A stretch of 64,000 nt of DNA from Physella acuta (Eukaryota > Mollusca > Gastropoda > Physidae). A program made the position numbers and the translations under genes. Of this stretch, positions 1 through 17,016 are shown piece by piece. Under the pieces are notes generated by a model. That model was not told where the DNA came from and searched no databases. It saw only the letters and a list, made by a program, of their open reading frames with translations. Numbering within the stretch: position 1 is the first letter of the stretch; each line of letters starts with the position of its first letter. Location: the NCBI RefSeq assembly GCF_028476545.1, contig NW_026732993.1, positions 62,001 through 126,000 on the forward strand. Direction: 5' to 3'.

Positions 1-127
1 GGGCAGTGTAAGGGGAGGAGGATTGATTATAAGAATGTTTGAACGATACATTTTCTATTAAAATTTAAAATTTTCTTTTTTTAGGGGTGGTGAAATGAAA
101 TGCCTAGAAGTAATTTGAGCCTATTCC

Positions 128-366
128 CAGAGGCGTAGCGAGGGGTGGGGGCGGGGGGGGGTGACACCGGGTGACACCATTTGGGGGGGTGACACCAAGG
201 CAAAAAATAGCAAAATATATAGAGAAAAACTTGACGGGTGGGGGGGGGGGGGGTGCAAATCGAAAATTTGAAAGTTTGTCCCCGGGAAGGGTCTCTACGC
301 CTCTGGGGGGGGGGGTGACACCATTAAGTGCCGCACCGGGTTACACCCGATCTCGCTACGCCACTG
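128..366. mobile_element. hAT-type MITE, CAGAGGCGTAGCG family, copy 1
   Basis: A non-coding element starts CAGAGGCGTAGCG and ends CGCTACGCCACTG. It is bounded by the exact 8-bp direct repeat CCTATTCC (120-127 and 367-374). The interior holds long G runs, GTGACACC motifs and repeats of GTGCAAATCGAAA. An 8-bp duplication with CAG...CTG ends is the signature of the hAT superfamily. No transposase is encoded, so it must be mobilised in trans. Short open frames across it are artefacts of the G/C runs. Confidence 0.85.
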
Positions 367-374
367 CCTATTCC

Positions 375-1194
375 CTTCCATCAAACTGAAATGTTGCTTT
401 ATTTTTATATGGAAACAGGAGTTTCCTTTTAAAGAATATTAATTTAACTGTGTCAATGTCGGTCGATGTTTTTACAATTCACAAAAAAAAAGTCTTTTAA
501 GGTGTAAAACAGCTGGTAAATAGTTGTAAAAAACAATTACATTTAAAAATGCAACGTCGCCCTTTCTGAACACCCCCCCCCCCCACGCCCCATCCCTATT
601 CTTATTGTGACTCATCATAACAATACTTTGAACCCTACTGGACCCGTTAGGAGCATGTCGTCATTTATGGGCGACTGACGACCCCTTTAAAAAATGTAAA
701 GTTTGGTGGTTAAAAAACATGAGAACACACACTTGTGGTTAAAAATATAACAACCCAGTTGAGTGGAGGGGGATGGGTAGTGGTTCTATGTGGTGTTAAA
801 AATACAAGACAGTTAAGTAAGGGAGGGGTGGCTGGTTTTATTTGGGGTTAAGTTTTTTTAAATTAAAAAAAAAAAATTGGTTAAATTATGGGATTGTTGG
901 AATAGACAAGTAATGTCAACTTTTCCGGTTACCAGGTGGAAGGGCTACTACAAGTCAACAAAATCTGTTTTAGTGAAGTGTCTGTGACACATTTTTTATG
1001 TCAAGGGTTTGACAATACACTGTGTTACAATCCACAATACATGGTGTCACAATCTAAAGAAAAACGAAGGGAAAGGGGGTGTAAAAATAGTTTTAAAAAC
1101 GTGATATTATTTTTGAACCAATATAAGGGGGAGGTATTGTTGCTTGTAAATATACTCAAAACGTGATTACGTGGAGGGGTGGGGGGGGGGGGGG
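375..1194. other. Gene-free AT-rich stretch
   Basis: No convincing coding exon is seen on either strand. The stretch has poly-A/T runs, two short G-rich tracts and no recognisable repeat boundary. Confidence 0.5.
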
Positions 1195-1417
1195 CAGAGG
1201 CGTAGCGACCCTTCCCGGCGCCCGGGGACAAACTTTCGATTTGCACCCCCTCGAACTTTTGATGTGCACCCCCCCCCCCTCAAACTTTCGATTTGCACCC
1301 CCCTCAAACTTTCAATTTGTTTTTCGAACCCATTTTGGCGCCCGCCCCCCCTAAGGTCGGCGCCCGGGGACATATGTCCCCCCCCCCCCCCGCCCCGCCC
1401 CCTTCGCTACGCCTCTG
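1195..1417. mobile_element. hAT-type MITE, same family, copy 2
   Basis: Starts CAGAGGCGTAGCG and ends CGCTACGCCTCTG, with interior blocks of ACTTTCGATTTGCACCCC as in the other copies but in the opposite order. The left flank is a G run, so the 8-bp target duplication cannot be read with certainty. Overlapping short frames on both strands are repeat artefacts. Confidence 0.75.
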
Positions 1418-1904
1418 GTGGGGAGTGATGTCAGGATATTCTTAATTACTTGATTATAGTTTCTATCCCACCACTCCAAGTCAGATGTTGGTATAGTAAT
1501 TAGTAATATCTGACATATAAACAAAAGTTATTTTTAAAAGCACGTTTGTATTATATGTTGAGACAATATGGATAAATATCCACCTCACTCTTACAACAGT
1601 GCTTGTGGAGTTGATACTTTAATAATTGTTACATTTTAAAGATGTTTTTGGGTACTGGGCGTACGTTTACGTGTTTAGGCTTAAACTTTGCCATTTAGAA
1701 GACAACCTCTGCGGCTTTATCCAACATTCACCATAATTCTCAACGTTAAAATTGAATATATTAGTATTAACGTAAAAAATAGAAGGTACTTTTCCGAACA
1801 GACGGTAGCTAGAGCAGTTGGAGAAGAGTTCGTCTGTTTTTGTGACCGCGGTATCTTTGCCCAGCCGCCTTGACTTTCCCAGACTCATATCAGGTACCCA
1901 TTAG

Positions 1905-2178
1905 CAGTGGCGTAGGCAGGGGGGGGGGGGTTAGGGGGGGTCATAACCCCCCCCCATAGACCCCTCGGTATATATAAAAAGTATGAGGGGGGGGGGTGCA
2001 AATCGAAAGTTTGAGGGGGGGTGCAAATCGAAAGTTTGAGGGGGGGGGGTGCAAATCGAAAGTTTGAGGGGGGGGGGGGTGGAAATCGAAAGTTTGAGGT
2101 GGGGGGTGCAAATCGAAAGTTTGTCCCCGGGTAAAAAATTGGAACCCCCCCCTTGAGACGATCCTGGCTACGCCACTG
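1905..2178. mobile_element. hAT-type MITE, same family, copy 3
   Basis: Starts CAGTGGCGTAGGCAG and ends GGCTACGCCACTG, between exact copies of the 8-bp target duplication CCCATTAG (1897-1904 and 2179-2186). The interior is a five-fold run of a unit containing GTGCAAATCGAAAGTTTG separated by G runs. Just to the left, about 1800-1885 looks like a decayed reverse-strand piece of the tRNA-type SINE found elsewhere in the window. Confidence 0.85.
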
Positions 2179-2489
2179 CCCATTAGAGCTGGGTTGACTC
2201 AAGTTGATCATGATTGATGTTACTAATGTTTCAGCTTCTTGTCAGAAGTTTACACCACAATTACAGATAAGACTAAAACCTTTTTTTTCAATTTAAACAA
2301 AAAATAATGATAAATGATTATGATGTATCGTTATTGATTTCATGCAAGTAAATTAGAACCAGACCTAATTATTTAATAGTCTGTTCACAAATTAAAACTA
2401 AACAAAAATTTGTCCACGTATGTTCAATTAAACGTTTAACCAATGACAACTTTTTTCTTTCTCTTAAAATACTGGTATTCGATTATTTA

Positions 2490-2932
2490 TCGTCTGAAAA
2501 CTACCAACAACTAGACAAAAGTTTTTTTTTTTTTTTTTTTTTTTAATTTTATTCATTTAGTTTATAGTCTAAAAACTACCGACAACTAGACAAAAGTTGT
2601 TTTTTTTTTTAAATTTTATTCATTTAGTTTATAGTCTAAAAACTACCGACAACTAGACCAAAGGTTTTTTTAAAAATAATTTTATTCATTTAGTTTATAG
2701 TCTAAAAACTACTTACAACTAGACTAACATTTAAATAAGAAGCAATTTTCTTTTATTCACTTAGCTTTTCGTCTGAAAACTACCAACAACTAGACCAAAG
2801 CTTTAATAAGAAGCCGTTTTCTTTTATTCATTTAGTTAATAGTCTGAAAACTACCGACAGCTAGACCAAAGTTTAAAAGAAGCAATTTTCTTTTACTCAT
2901 TTAGTTTATGCAAACTACCGACAACTAGACCA
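2490..2932. repeat. Tandem repeat, about 70-bp unit, 6-7 copies
   Basis: The block ACTACCGACAACTAGACCAA recurs at about 65-80 bp spacing, each time followed by a T-rich spacer and TTATTCATTTAGTTTATAGTC. Copies differ by point changes and by the length of the T run. It abuts the donor side of a possible membrane-protein exon at 2935-3103. Confidence 0.8.
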
Positions 2933-2934
2933 AC

Positions 2935-5046
2935 CTTGCGAATCTTTTCTTCCTCTTCCCTCTCAAGTAACAAGAACACAAAATGACAATGGCGATAAAG
3001 GAAAGAACGGCAACTGACACGCAGACGGCGATGATGATTGCATCATTTCTCGAACTTGAGCTGCCTGTTTCTTTTTCTGTAAACGTCGGGAACGTCACAA
3101 TGTCTAAAAACAAAAACAAATGGTTGGAAACAGATTAAGTTAAACCAACAGCGTGGATCTCACAGAAGAATTTCAAGAATCAAGGTCTATTTATGCTTTG
3201 GTTTTTTTTAACAACCCGAAAACCCACACAAATTCACAAAAAGACAAAAAAATTTTTAAAAAATTGGTGGTGAAAAGTGGTTGGTTGCTGTAATAGCCTT
3301 AAGGCAAAATGGTTGCGATAGGTGGGGTGGGGGAAGGGGGTGAGGAGAAACAGGAACTATAGGTGGGGGGGGGGCAGGAAATAGAGGAGAAAGGAACAAT
3401 AATTATCTGGGGGGGGGGGAGTGCGCAGGAATTATAGGAAAGAGGGGGGGGGGAAGGGTTGGGAGAGGGGTTGGGCAACAGACTGGTGGTGGGGGGGGGG
3501 GAGGCCGGTATTATAAGTAAGTGAGAGGGATACAATGGCTGTGGGGGGGGGGGGGCTAAGGAGGAAATGAAGAAACAGCTAAATACAACAGCTAAAATCA
3601 ACAGCTGCTGTACAGCTGTGAAATTTTCTACCCGACCCAAACGCCACCACTCGACTCACAAGGTAGTCACCAACAACCGAAGTGTCTCCGTCAAGATAAT
3701 GATACCATCGGCTCTTACATGGCCATATAGCTTTAGTAATGTATGGGGTTTTTAGGAACTGTTATATGATGTTTTGGGGAAAGTGATGGCTTATGTAGAT
3801 GTTAATATAACGTTACTGGGTATGATATATTTAAAAAGTTTTATTTTTTAAAATATTGAATAGAGTTAAAATATAACAATTTTTCTTTTCAACTCGGACC
3901 ATATGGGGCGCTTCACCTGGATACGTGTTGCTTGTGCTTAATGTACTCACGTTTTCATTTAATCGAGGGCTTTACATAGGTTGAGTGATTTTAAACAAAA
4001 TTAAGTCTAAAAGCTTATCTATTATATTGGCCCCTATACACCCCACTCAAGCAAAAACTATATGGAGCGCAGGCAGATCTGGAGACCACAGTCCAGTTCA
4101 TCCACAAAGTTGGACAACTTGTTTAAATCCTCTAACCTTAACTCAATTAAGAACGCAGAAGAGGGAAGAAGAAGGTCGAGATCTTATCCGTGATAAGGGT
4201 CGAGAAGTTATCCGTTATATAAGTCGCGAGTTTATCCCACCTGCCTTCCATTGTGAAATGACAAAAGTAGACGTTTAGTGTCGTTCGTGTGAATGTATCT
4301 CTGAGAGTATAGCTAAAAAGTTAATCAAGGTGCCCGCAGATGATGTTGTTGAGAGTCGTATGTATGTGTGTGCATATGTATATACCTAGTCTCAGGGGCG
4401 TAGCGAGGGGGGCGGGGGGTGCGGACCGCACCGGGTGACACCATTTAGGGGGGTGACACCAAGGCAAAAAATAGCAAAATATATGGAGAAAAAGTTGAGG
4501 GGGGGTGCAAATCGAAAGTTTGAGGGGGGGGGGGGGTGCAAATCGAAAATTTGAAAGTTTGTCCCCGGGAAGGGTCGCTACGCCTCTGGGGGGTGACACC
4601 ATTAAGTGCCGCACCGGGTGACACCCGACCTCGCTACGCCACTGCCTAGTCTTTACCATAACTACAATCCAAACCGTGCCCCCGCGGTACCGGCAGAAAA
4701 AAATAATATCGATTATTTACTTAATTGTCCAAATAATTTAACTTTTTTTTAGATACATTCTCCCCCCCCCCCCCCCCCCTTCCCGAGCCCAACAAATCCT
4801 TTCAATCATGCTACTCTTCTTGAATACATTTTTGTTTTGTGCATATAGTAATACTATCTACAACCAAACAGCACATTGCAACAATATGTGAAAGCCAGCG
4901 TGGTACGCCGCGTGGAAAAACATGGCCAGACCCTCACTCATCCAGACCAAGATTTAAGCACTTAACTTCCGTTGTGACGCCACTTCCGCTTTCTGAAACA
5001 ACATCTTCATCGTCGTCTGTTGTAAGGTTAAAATCCACATTTTGCA
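2935..5046 (-). CDS. Possible fragment of a single-pass membrane protein (2 exons)
   Basis: Two minus-strand exons fit in phase. Exon a (5046-4948) follows a TTTCAG acceptor and encodes an acidic, Ser/Thr-rich stretch with one NLT glycosylation site. Exon b (3103-2935) follows TTTTAG and encodes a Thr/Ser stalk, a clear hydrophobic helix (AIIIAVCVSVAVLSFIAIVI) and a basic stop-transfer KRKKR. Exon a ends with one base of a codon and exon b begins with two, giving Asp at the join. This looks like the juxtamembrane part of a type I protein. Exons before and after were not found. A hAT MITE (4393-4644) lies in the intron. It may be a real gene running out of view, a decayed copy or chance; no family is recognised. 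Confidence 0.38.
3290..3560. repeat. G-run-rich low-complexity tract
   Basis: About a dozen runs of 7-12 G are separated by purine-rich spacers. The proline-rich frame on the reverse strand is a product of this composition. The plus strand could form G-quadruplexes. Confidence 0.6.
4393..4644. mobile_element. hAT-type MITE, same family, copy 4
   Basis: Starts CAGGGGCGTAGCGAGG and ends CCTCGCTACGCCACTG, within exact 8-bp duplications CCTAGTCT (4385-4392 and 4645-4652). The interior matches copy 1 almost throughout (GTGACACC motifs and the AGCAAAATATAT block), so copies 1 and 4 belong to one subfamily. Confidence 0.88.
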
Positions 5047-5159
5047 CTGAAATGTCAAAAGTCAGAAGACAAATTTTTTAACGTTTTAAGTAAACACGAC
5101 GTTCAGAAAAATAACACAATAGGCAGGGTACGTGGGGAATACAGCTAGAAAGGTCTATT

Positions 5160-5640
5160 TACGCTTACTGTATTAGGGGTGGTGGGGGAGGTTGTTCTTA
5201 TACATGTTGTATTAGGGGCGGTGGGTGGAGGTTGTTCTTATACATGTTGTATTAGGGGTGGGGGAGGTTGTTCTTATACATGTTGTATTAGGGGTGGGGG
5301 AGGTTGTTCTTTCTTATACATGTTGTATTAGGAGTGGTTGGGGAGGTTGTTCTTATACATGTTGTATTAGGGGTGGGGGAGGTTGTTGTTATACATGTTG
5401 TATTAGGGGTGGGGGAGGGAGTTGTTCTTATACATATTGTATTAGTTATTAGGGGCGGTAGTGGGGAGGTTCTTCTTATACATGTTGTAGAAGGGGTGGA
5501 GAGGGGGGGGGGGGAGAGTTGTCCTTAAACATGTTGTATTAGTTCTTAGTGGTGGTCGTGTGTATGTGTGTAGAGGGGGTGTGGGGTGTGTTCTTATACA
5601 TGGTGTATGAGGGGCGGTGGGGGAAAGTTGATATTTGTAA
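5160..5640. repeat. Minisatellite, 36-bp unit
   Basis: Tandem copies of a unit reading GTTGTTCTTATACATGTTG then TATTAGGGGTGGGGGAG. About nine copies are well conserved, and the right end decays into a longer variant. Because 36 is a multiple of three, reading frames stay open across the array (a 12-residue repeat, VVLIHVVLGVGE); this is not evidence of coding. Confidence 0.9.
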
Positions 5641-5728
5641 TGGTGTATGAGAGGTGTAGGTCTACGAAGGTGTTGTATTTAGATATCCCCAGGTGCCTAC
5701 CACCCTACTTTGTGGTTCTACTGAAATG

Positions 5729-5899
5729 TGGTGTTTCTTCCAGACTTTTTTCTCCGGGGGGGGGGGAGCATTTGATATTTTCGGGGGTCGGACATTGATA
5801 AAAAATATATATTTTCTATATAAATTTCCATTTCGTTCGGGGGCGGTAGACTTTCTTCCCCCCCCCCCCCCCCCGAATAGATGCCTGGAAGAAATACTG
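5729..5899. mobile_element. hAT-type MITE, CAGTGTTTCTTCCAG family, copy 1
   Basis: The ends read TGGTGTTTCTTCCAG and, inverted, CAGTATTTCTTCCAG. The 8-bp target duplication CTGAAATG flanks it exactly (5721-5728 and 5900-5907). The interior has G-rich and C-rich arms around the AT block ATATATTTTCTATATAAATT shared by all members. It is a second non-autonomous family, distinct from the GGCGTAGCG family. Confidence 0.82.
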
Positions 5900-6479
5900 C
5901 TGAAATGGATACTTGTGACGTCATTTCAGGGAGTGGGGTGGGACTTTTTGTGACGACGAAACCAGAGCGAAATGGGCTAAAATTTTGTCAAAAACAACTG
6001 TTCGACAACGGTTCATACGTATCGATACTCCAAATATCGGTTGTTCGATTTAGGATGTCCTGGATCGATCTAACTTTGTTGATGAGGATATAGCATAAGT
6101 GTCAATGTAGCACTCGATAATGGGAAATTCCCTATCTTTGTTTACAATAAATAGAAAGTTGAGTCGTTACGAACTTACCCATTATTCACTAAATTATAAA
6201 TCCGCCAAGAATTGTTTTGACCACCAGGCTAGTTGTAAAGAAAGTAACATCCACAAAATTATATGTGTAATAGTAATATCCACAAAACTAAATGTAATAC
6301 ATCCAAGAAACTAAATGTAATACATCCATTAAACTAAATGTCTCATGTTTTTATTCAAGCTACGGATACCCCACTTAGGAATTTAAAAGCTTATTTCCTT
6401 GCTCTCAACAGCCATTAAGAAAAAAGTAATTATAGAATCGGTCACATGACCAAGCTGAATCATTGTGTGTAAGGGTGTA

Positions 6480-6800
6480 CACTCCCTTGTACACCTTTGT
6501 GATATCACGTACTTGGGAGTCTGTAGGCGACTCGTACATGTGAGTTTGTGCAGGAGAGTCAGGCGTGAGGGAAGTCTGTAGGAGTAGGCGACGCATACAT
6601 GTGAGTTTATGCAGGAGAGTCAGTAGGCGACGCATACATGTGAGTTTATGCAGGAGAGTCAGGCGTGAGGGAAGTCTGTAGGAGTAGGCGACGCATACAT
6701 GTGAGTTTATGCAGGAGTCAGCAGGCGTTAAGAGAGTCTGTAGGTGACGCGTACATGGGAGTTAATGCAGTAGAGTCAGAAGACACCAGAGTCGGCAGGC
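6480..6800. repeat. Minisatellite, about 39-bp unit
   Basis: Repeats of GGCGACGCATACATGTGAG followed by TTTATGCAGGAGAGTCAG, partly as a higher-order unit that includes GCGTGAGGGAAGTCTGTAGG. About seven copies, degenerate at both ends. Confidence 0.82.
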
Positions 6801-6921
6801 GTTCAAGCACACAATGCATCACATGGCTTTTATTTAACATTTTTCTTTTTATCTAATGAAAAAATCTTCCACATTAAAATAAAATAAATCCGGTCTGTTT
6901 TGATGCTGCTGCATGCATAAA

Positions 6922-7276
6922 GGGGTCGTCCATAAATGACGTCACACTCGTAGGGGGGGGGGGGATCCGTAATTTTGTGACGGTGTGTGATGAGGGAGAG
7001 GATTCAGATGGTGCGACGTTATTTCGCGTGTTAGAAAACTGTTTAAATAAATTGTAATAGGAATTGATTAAAATATTCTAGTTTGACAGAGTTTAGACAA
7101 GATTTTAGAAAAATATCGATGTTTCAAAAAAAAATTCAACAGCAATTTTGAGGTGGATTGTAGATTAAAGTGTGACGTCATTATAGGGGGGGGGGGGTGG
7201 ATTTTTGTGACGACGTGTGACGGAGGGGGAGGAGGTAAAAATCGTCAAAAAAAGCGTGACATTTGTCGATGATCCC
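6922..7276. mobile_element. MITE, GGGGTCGTCCATAAATGACG family, copy 1
   Basis: Starts GGGGTCGTCCATAAATGACG and ends with a diverged inverse (GTCGATGATCCC), between AAA triplets (6919-6921 and 7277-7279), a possible 3-bp target duplication. The core includes ATTTCGCGTGTTAGAAAACTG and AAAAATATCGATGTTT, found in every copy. Each end carries a TGACGTCA-like palindrome, the consensus CREB/ATF site. No protein is encoded. Confidence 0.8.
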
Positions 7277-7647
7277 AAAGCGGTGAGATGGCTTGTGTTC
7301 TATCTACTTACATCTTTTTTAAGGAACCTGTGAAAAAATGAATTGCAGCCCTTTATTTTTTTTTACACAGTTGTCTCCCACAGAAAAAGTAACTTGATGG
7401 AAGATAAATAATTGGTTCCTAGTAATATTCTTTGTACAAAAATTTACTTAAATATCCAAAAGATATTCCAACAAATTCTCACATTTTTCAAGTGTAAGGA
7501 ACACAAAGTACTGAAATTATTTTTAAATTTGATTTTAATTTTTTAAATTTTGTAAAGAAAGTCACATCTTTTAAAGCAAATCATGAAATACTCTGCCAGG
7601 TTCAAGCAGAATGTAATAAAAATCTGATGCATTACCTGAGTATTCCT

Positions 7648-7653
7648 TTATTT
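7648..7653 (-). terminator. Candidate ATIC poly(A) signal
   Basis: AATAAA on the minus strand, about 280 bases past the ATIC stop codon, at the end of an AT-rich 3' untranslated stretch. It is the most plausible cleavage signal for that gene. Confidence 0.5.
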
Positions 7654-7932
7654 AAACTCTGCATCACATGTAGACAATAAAGGTACAAAATAAATTCTTT
7701 GTAGAGACAAAAATAAGCACAGTAAATGCAATTAAAACTAAAAATATAAAAATTAATATCATTAACAAGATGGTCATAGAACAACAAAATCTTCACATGA
7801 ATTTGAGCATACACTGGACATCAACACATTTCATCATCTAGGAATGAGTTTTCTTCACAAAGCAATGTCTACATGAAGGGGAATAGCCCCGGATAAAGGG
7901 GGATAATAAAAGCCCCATGGATGAAGGGGAGA

Positions 7933-13691
<5,759 letters not shown>

Positions 13692-13735
13692 CTGAAAAAT
13701 AAAGTAATGATAATTATTAGGCCTATAAATTTAAA

Positions 13736-14276
13736 TGGGACAGAGTGGTCTAGCGGTACGGAGATGGACTGCTAACCCATAAGTCTCGAGTTCGAATCCG
13801 GGTTCAAGTCAGTAGACCGTCCCTGAGTCCACCCAACTCTGATGTGTACCTAACTCACATTAGGGAGAGTAAAGGCGGCTGGGCATAGTGCTGACAACAC
13901 TATCTCTTCATCAGTGGCGTAGCGAGGTCGGGTGTCACCCGGTGCGGCACTTAATGGTGTCACCCCCCAGAGGCATAGAGACCCTTCCCAGGGACAAACT
14001 TTCAAATTTTCGATTTGCACCCCCCCCCCCCCTCGAGTTTTTCTCTATATATTTTGCTATTTTTTGCCTTGGTGTCACCCCCCTAAATGGTGTCACCCGG
14101 TGCGGTCCGCACCCCCCGCCCCCCCCTCGCTACGCCCCTGCTCTTCATAATCATATTCTGAGGTCACAGAAACAAGTGAACTCTACTTCACTTGCCCCAT
14201 AGATAGACCATCAGGTTTGAAAGGGAACTTTACTTTACTTAGGCTACTTACTAACTACTAGATCTAGTAACTAGAT
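13736..14276 (+). mobile_element. tRNA-derived SINE interrupted by a hAT MITE
   Basis: Same SINE as at 11027, flanked by the 13-bp duplication CTATAAATTTAAA (13723-13735 and 14277-14289). Its body is split after ...TATCTCTTCAT by a MITE at 13912-14140, and the SINE resumes at once after the 8-bp duplication. The intact copy at 11027 gives the uninterrupted sequence. Tail: TTTACTTTACTT. Confidence 0.88.
13912..14140. mobile_element. hAT-type MITE nested in a SINE, GGCGTAGCG family, copy 5
   Basis: Starts CAGTGGCGTAGCGAGG and ends CCTCGCTACGCCCCTG. It duplicated 8 bp of the host SINE, CTCTTCAT (13904-13911 and 14141-14148). It is a reverse-orientation relative of copies 1 and 4. The nesting shows the MITE is younger than the SINE insertion. 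Confidence 0.92.
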
Positions 14277-15015
14277 CTATAAATTTAAAATAAAATAAAT
14301 AGTTTAAATAAATAGGCCTATGGAATTATTTTCTGTGACCCCCTCCCGTCCCCCCCTAACCTAAAAACATAACAATGTTCTCTGGTAACTTAAAGGTTGG
14401 ATTGCTGTACTGTAGGGTTAAGAAGGTTGATTGATAGATCTATTATCAGAATCTACTCAATATTTTTACAGTATGATGAGTAGATCTAGATTATTCTAGA
14501 TCTAGATTTAGATTTCTAGACTGAGTGGGACTGGGAAGTGTGGCGGTTTTGCCGGTACAGCGATAGGCCGCGATAGGCGATAGTTTATTAATATTAATAA
14601 TTAATAATATTAAAGTTTAACAATTTAACTCTGATACTAGAATCTGTTAGATCTATCAGTTAAAAAAAATCTATTAAAATTATTACAAAATTAGGTAAAA
14701 TCTTAGTTTAGCGTCGTAAATTCCAACGTAGATAGTAATGTGCGATGAAGGTAACTAATGAATATTTCTTTCATTTGGCCATATTTATGTCATATTTTGC
14801 ATAATATAACAGATAATTTAATAACAAATCACAATCCAAGACCAAACCAGTCATAAATATCCTGGAATAAACTTTAAACTACCCCGTTTAAGACAACAAT
14901 GAGTAAATACAAGCTGCGGCCATCTTTTAAAAACAATAAATTGTCTATTCGTATGTCTTTTGTGTTGATTTTGTGGTTTAATATGATTGTTTTGTATTGT
15001 TTTAATATATGCCTG

Positions 15016-15402
15016 GGGGTCGTCCATAACTGACGTCACATTCGTGGGGGGGGGGGGGGTTGTCCGTAATTTTGTGACGTTGTGTGATGAGGGGGAGGGG
15101 GGGGGGGGGTTCAGATGGTGCGACGTCACCCTTTTGCATTTTAAAAAAGCAATGTTAGAAAACGAATTATAGACGTTATTTCGCGTTTTAGATAACTGTA
15201 TTAATAAATTGTAATAGTTTAGACAAGATTTTGGAAAAATATCGATGTTTAAAAAAAATTCAACTGCAATTTTGAGGGGGGGGGGGGTGTAGGTTGAGGT
15301 GTGACGTCATGTCAGGGGGGGGGGGGTCTGGCTGTCTGTGACGGAGGGGAGGGGGGGGGTAAAAATCGTTAAAAAAAAGGGACGTCATGTATGGATGACC
15401 CC
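15016..15402. mobile_element. MITE, GGGGTCGTCCATAAATGACG family, copy 2
   Basis: Starts GGGGTCGTCCATAACTGACG and ends GTATGGATGACCCC, with the shared core TTATTTCGCGTTTTAGA and AATATCGATGTTT. No clean target duplication is seen. It sits inside the left arm of the Merlin-type element. Confidence 0.78.
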
Positions 15403-15453
15403 TTATATTGAGGTCTAGAATCTACTCCCTCTAAAAATAAGGTAAAATTCGTA

Positions 15454-15621
15454 CAGAGGCGTAGCGAGGTGGGGGGGGGGGGGGGAACGACTTATGTCCC
15501 CGGGCGACGACCTTAGGGGGCGCCAAAATGGGTTGGAAAAATAAATTGAAAGCTTGAAGGGGTCGCAAATTGAAAGTTTTAGGGGGGGGGTGCAAATCGA
15601 AAGTTTGTCGCTACGACTCTG
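15454..15621. mobile_element. hAT-type MITE, GGCGTAGCG family, copy 6
   Basis: Starts CAGAGGCGTAGCGAGG and ends GTCGCTACGACTCTG, between exact 8-bp duplications AATTCGTA (15446-15453 and 15622-15629). It is a short member. It lies within the Merlin-type element and so inserted after it. Confidence 0.87.
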
Positions 15622-16004
15622 AATTCGTAGCAGAAATGTCATCTATATGTTAGTTCACGTGCGGTTGGCATCATTTACCACCGACCCCTATGTTAAAAAA
15701 ATAAAAATGCACTTTCGTCTTGAAACGTTCACGTTCCAGTTGCCCTCCCCCTCCTTTATCCATATAAAATCATGTGAGTGTGCAAAACTCGCCAGGAGAC
15801 GATCGGCTCTAAAAATCGTCCCTTGAGACAGCGTCTTCTGTTAGTGCATTAAGCTACCACCTTATGTACTTGGGCTGCCCACTAATAATTGTAAGCCCTT
15901 CGAAGAAGCTTGTGATTAGGATGTACAAAAGAGGCGCTTTGGGTGGTGCCGGACCCCACGCGGATGGTCGTTTTCCTAACGCGCCGACTTAACTTAGAGG
16001 CTGT

Positions 16005-16290
16005 CGCTATTAAACTACTAATTTACAGTAAACTCTGGAGAAATGCCCGAAAAAAAAAAACAGACTTTGTCTTGTAGCCTTTTATATATCATTTTTATCA
16101 GGAGCTTGTATTGCCAGAAGTAACTTCATTAGGGGTCAGTATGTTGGGGGCTATTCGTCTGTAGGCATTTGGTCGCAGGCTTGTTATGCGGGAACAATGT
16201 GTTGGGGCCCTGTTTTATCAATTGTATCATGTTAGCAGGCTTGCAACAGCAAGAGTTGGTCCCAAACACTAACTATTAATTGCATATGGT
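16005..16290. repeat. Degenerate repeat, related to 18500-18870 and 26100-26790
   Basis: Phrases such as AGGCATTTGGTCGCAGGC, TTTTATCAGGAGC and AGCAGGCTTGC recur in the same order at 18500-18870. A looser set (TTTTGTCAGGAGTCAT, GGGCTCCCAACAAAATGAC) lies at 26100-26790. They look like old copies of a block built from about 20-25-bp sub-units. No coding capacity is seen. Confidence 0.55.
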
Positions 16291-17016
16291 ATTGTGGAAG
16301 TCTTTCATCAATGATGGCATGAATTTTATTATTAAACCCCTATTAAGCGTCATAAACTGCGATACCCCCTAAATGTAAATCACAAACACCCACCCGCACC
16401 GGTACCATATCGTTTGTGACGTCATATCACAAATTATGGTGTATGGTCTCCGATATCTTGATAAAAATTGTACACAAATGTGTCTGTTCCCAGAAAAATG
16501 CGCAATCGGAAAACTGCAAACAGAAAAGTGCGCAGATACAAACTAATTATAGTAATACACTTCAATTTTGTCATATATCGTTGAAATATGTTTTTATTAT
16601 GCTACAGTATTCATGTAGTCACTCTTTGTTAATTCCCTTAAATATTCTATTTAAAAAACGCTTGCGCACTTTTTTGTGCACATTTTTCCGTTGCTGATCT
16701 TTCCGGTCACCTAAATGACATCACGCACTTAAGTGTTGGGGTGATTGATCTTTGAGATGTTTTATATGGGAAGGGGGTATGAAAAAATTTGACGTGGTTT
16801 GAATATTGATACTCTATACAAATAATGAAAAACATTATGATTGCGTAAAACCTAAGTTTAGGGTCGTATTTTTTAATTAGCTTAAAAGTAATCACGACAT
16901 AAATTATTTTATGTATACAAATGAGTCCAAGCCATGAGGGTAAATCATTTATTGCTTTATTAGTTGTAACACTTAGGTAGATCAACAAATTGAAACAAGT
17001 TACTTTTGTATTCTTT

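Noticed and set aside
171-389. Short frames over 128-2211 on both strands (Gly- or Pro-rich)
   Set aside because: They are translations of G/C runs and repeat modules of hAT-type MITEs; near-identical peptides recur in every copy.
5225-5528. Repetitive peptide frames, or a CRISPR-like array
   Set aside because: A 36-bp head-to-tail minisatellite with no unique spacers; the frame stays open only because the period is divisible by three.
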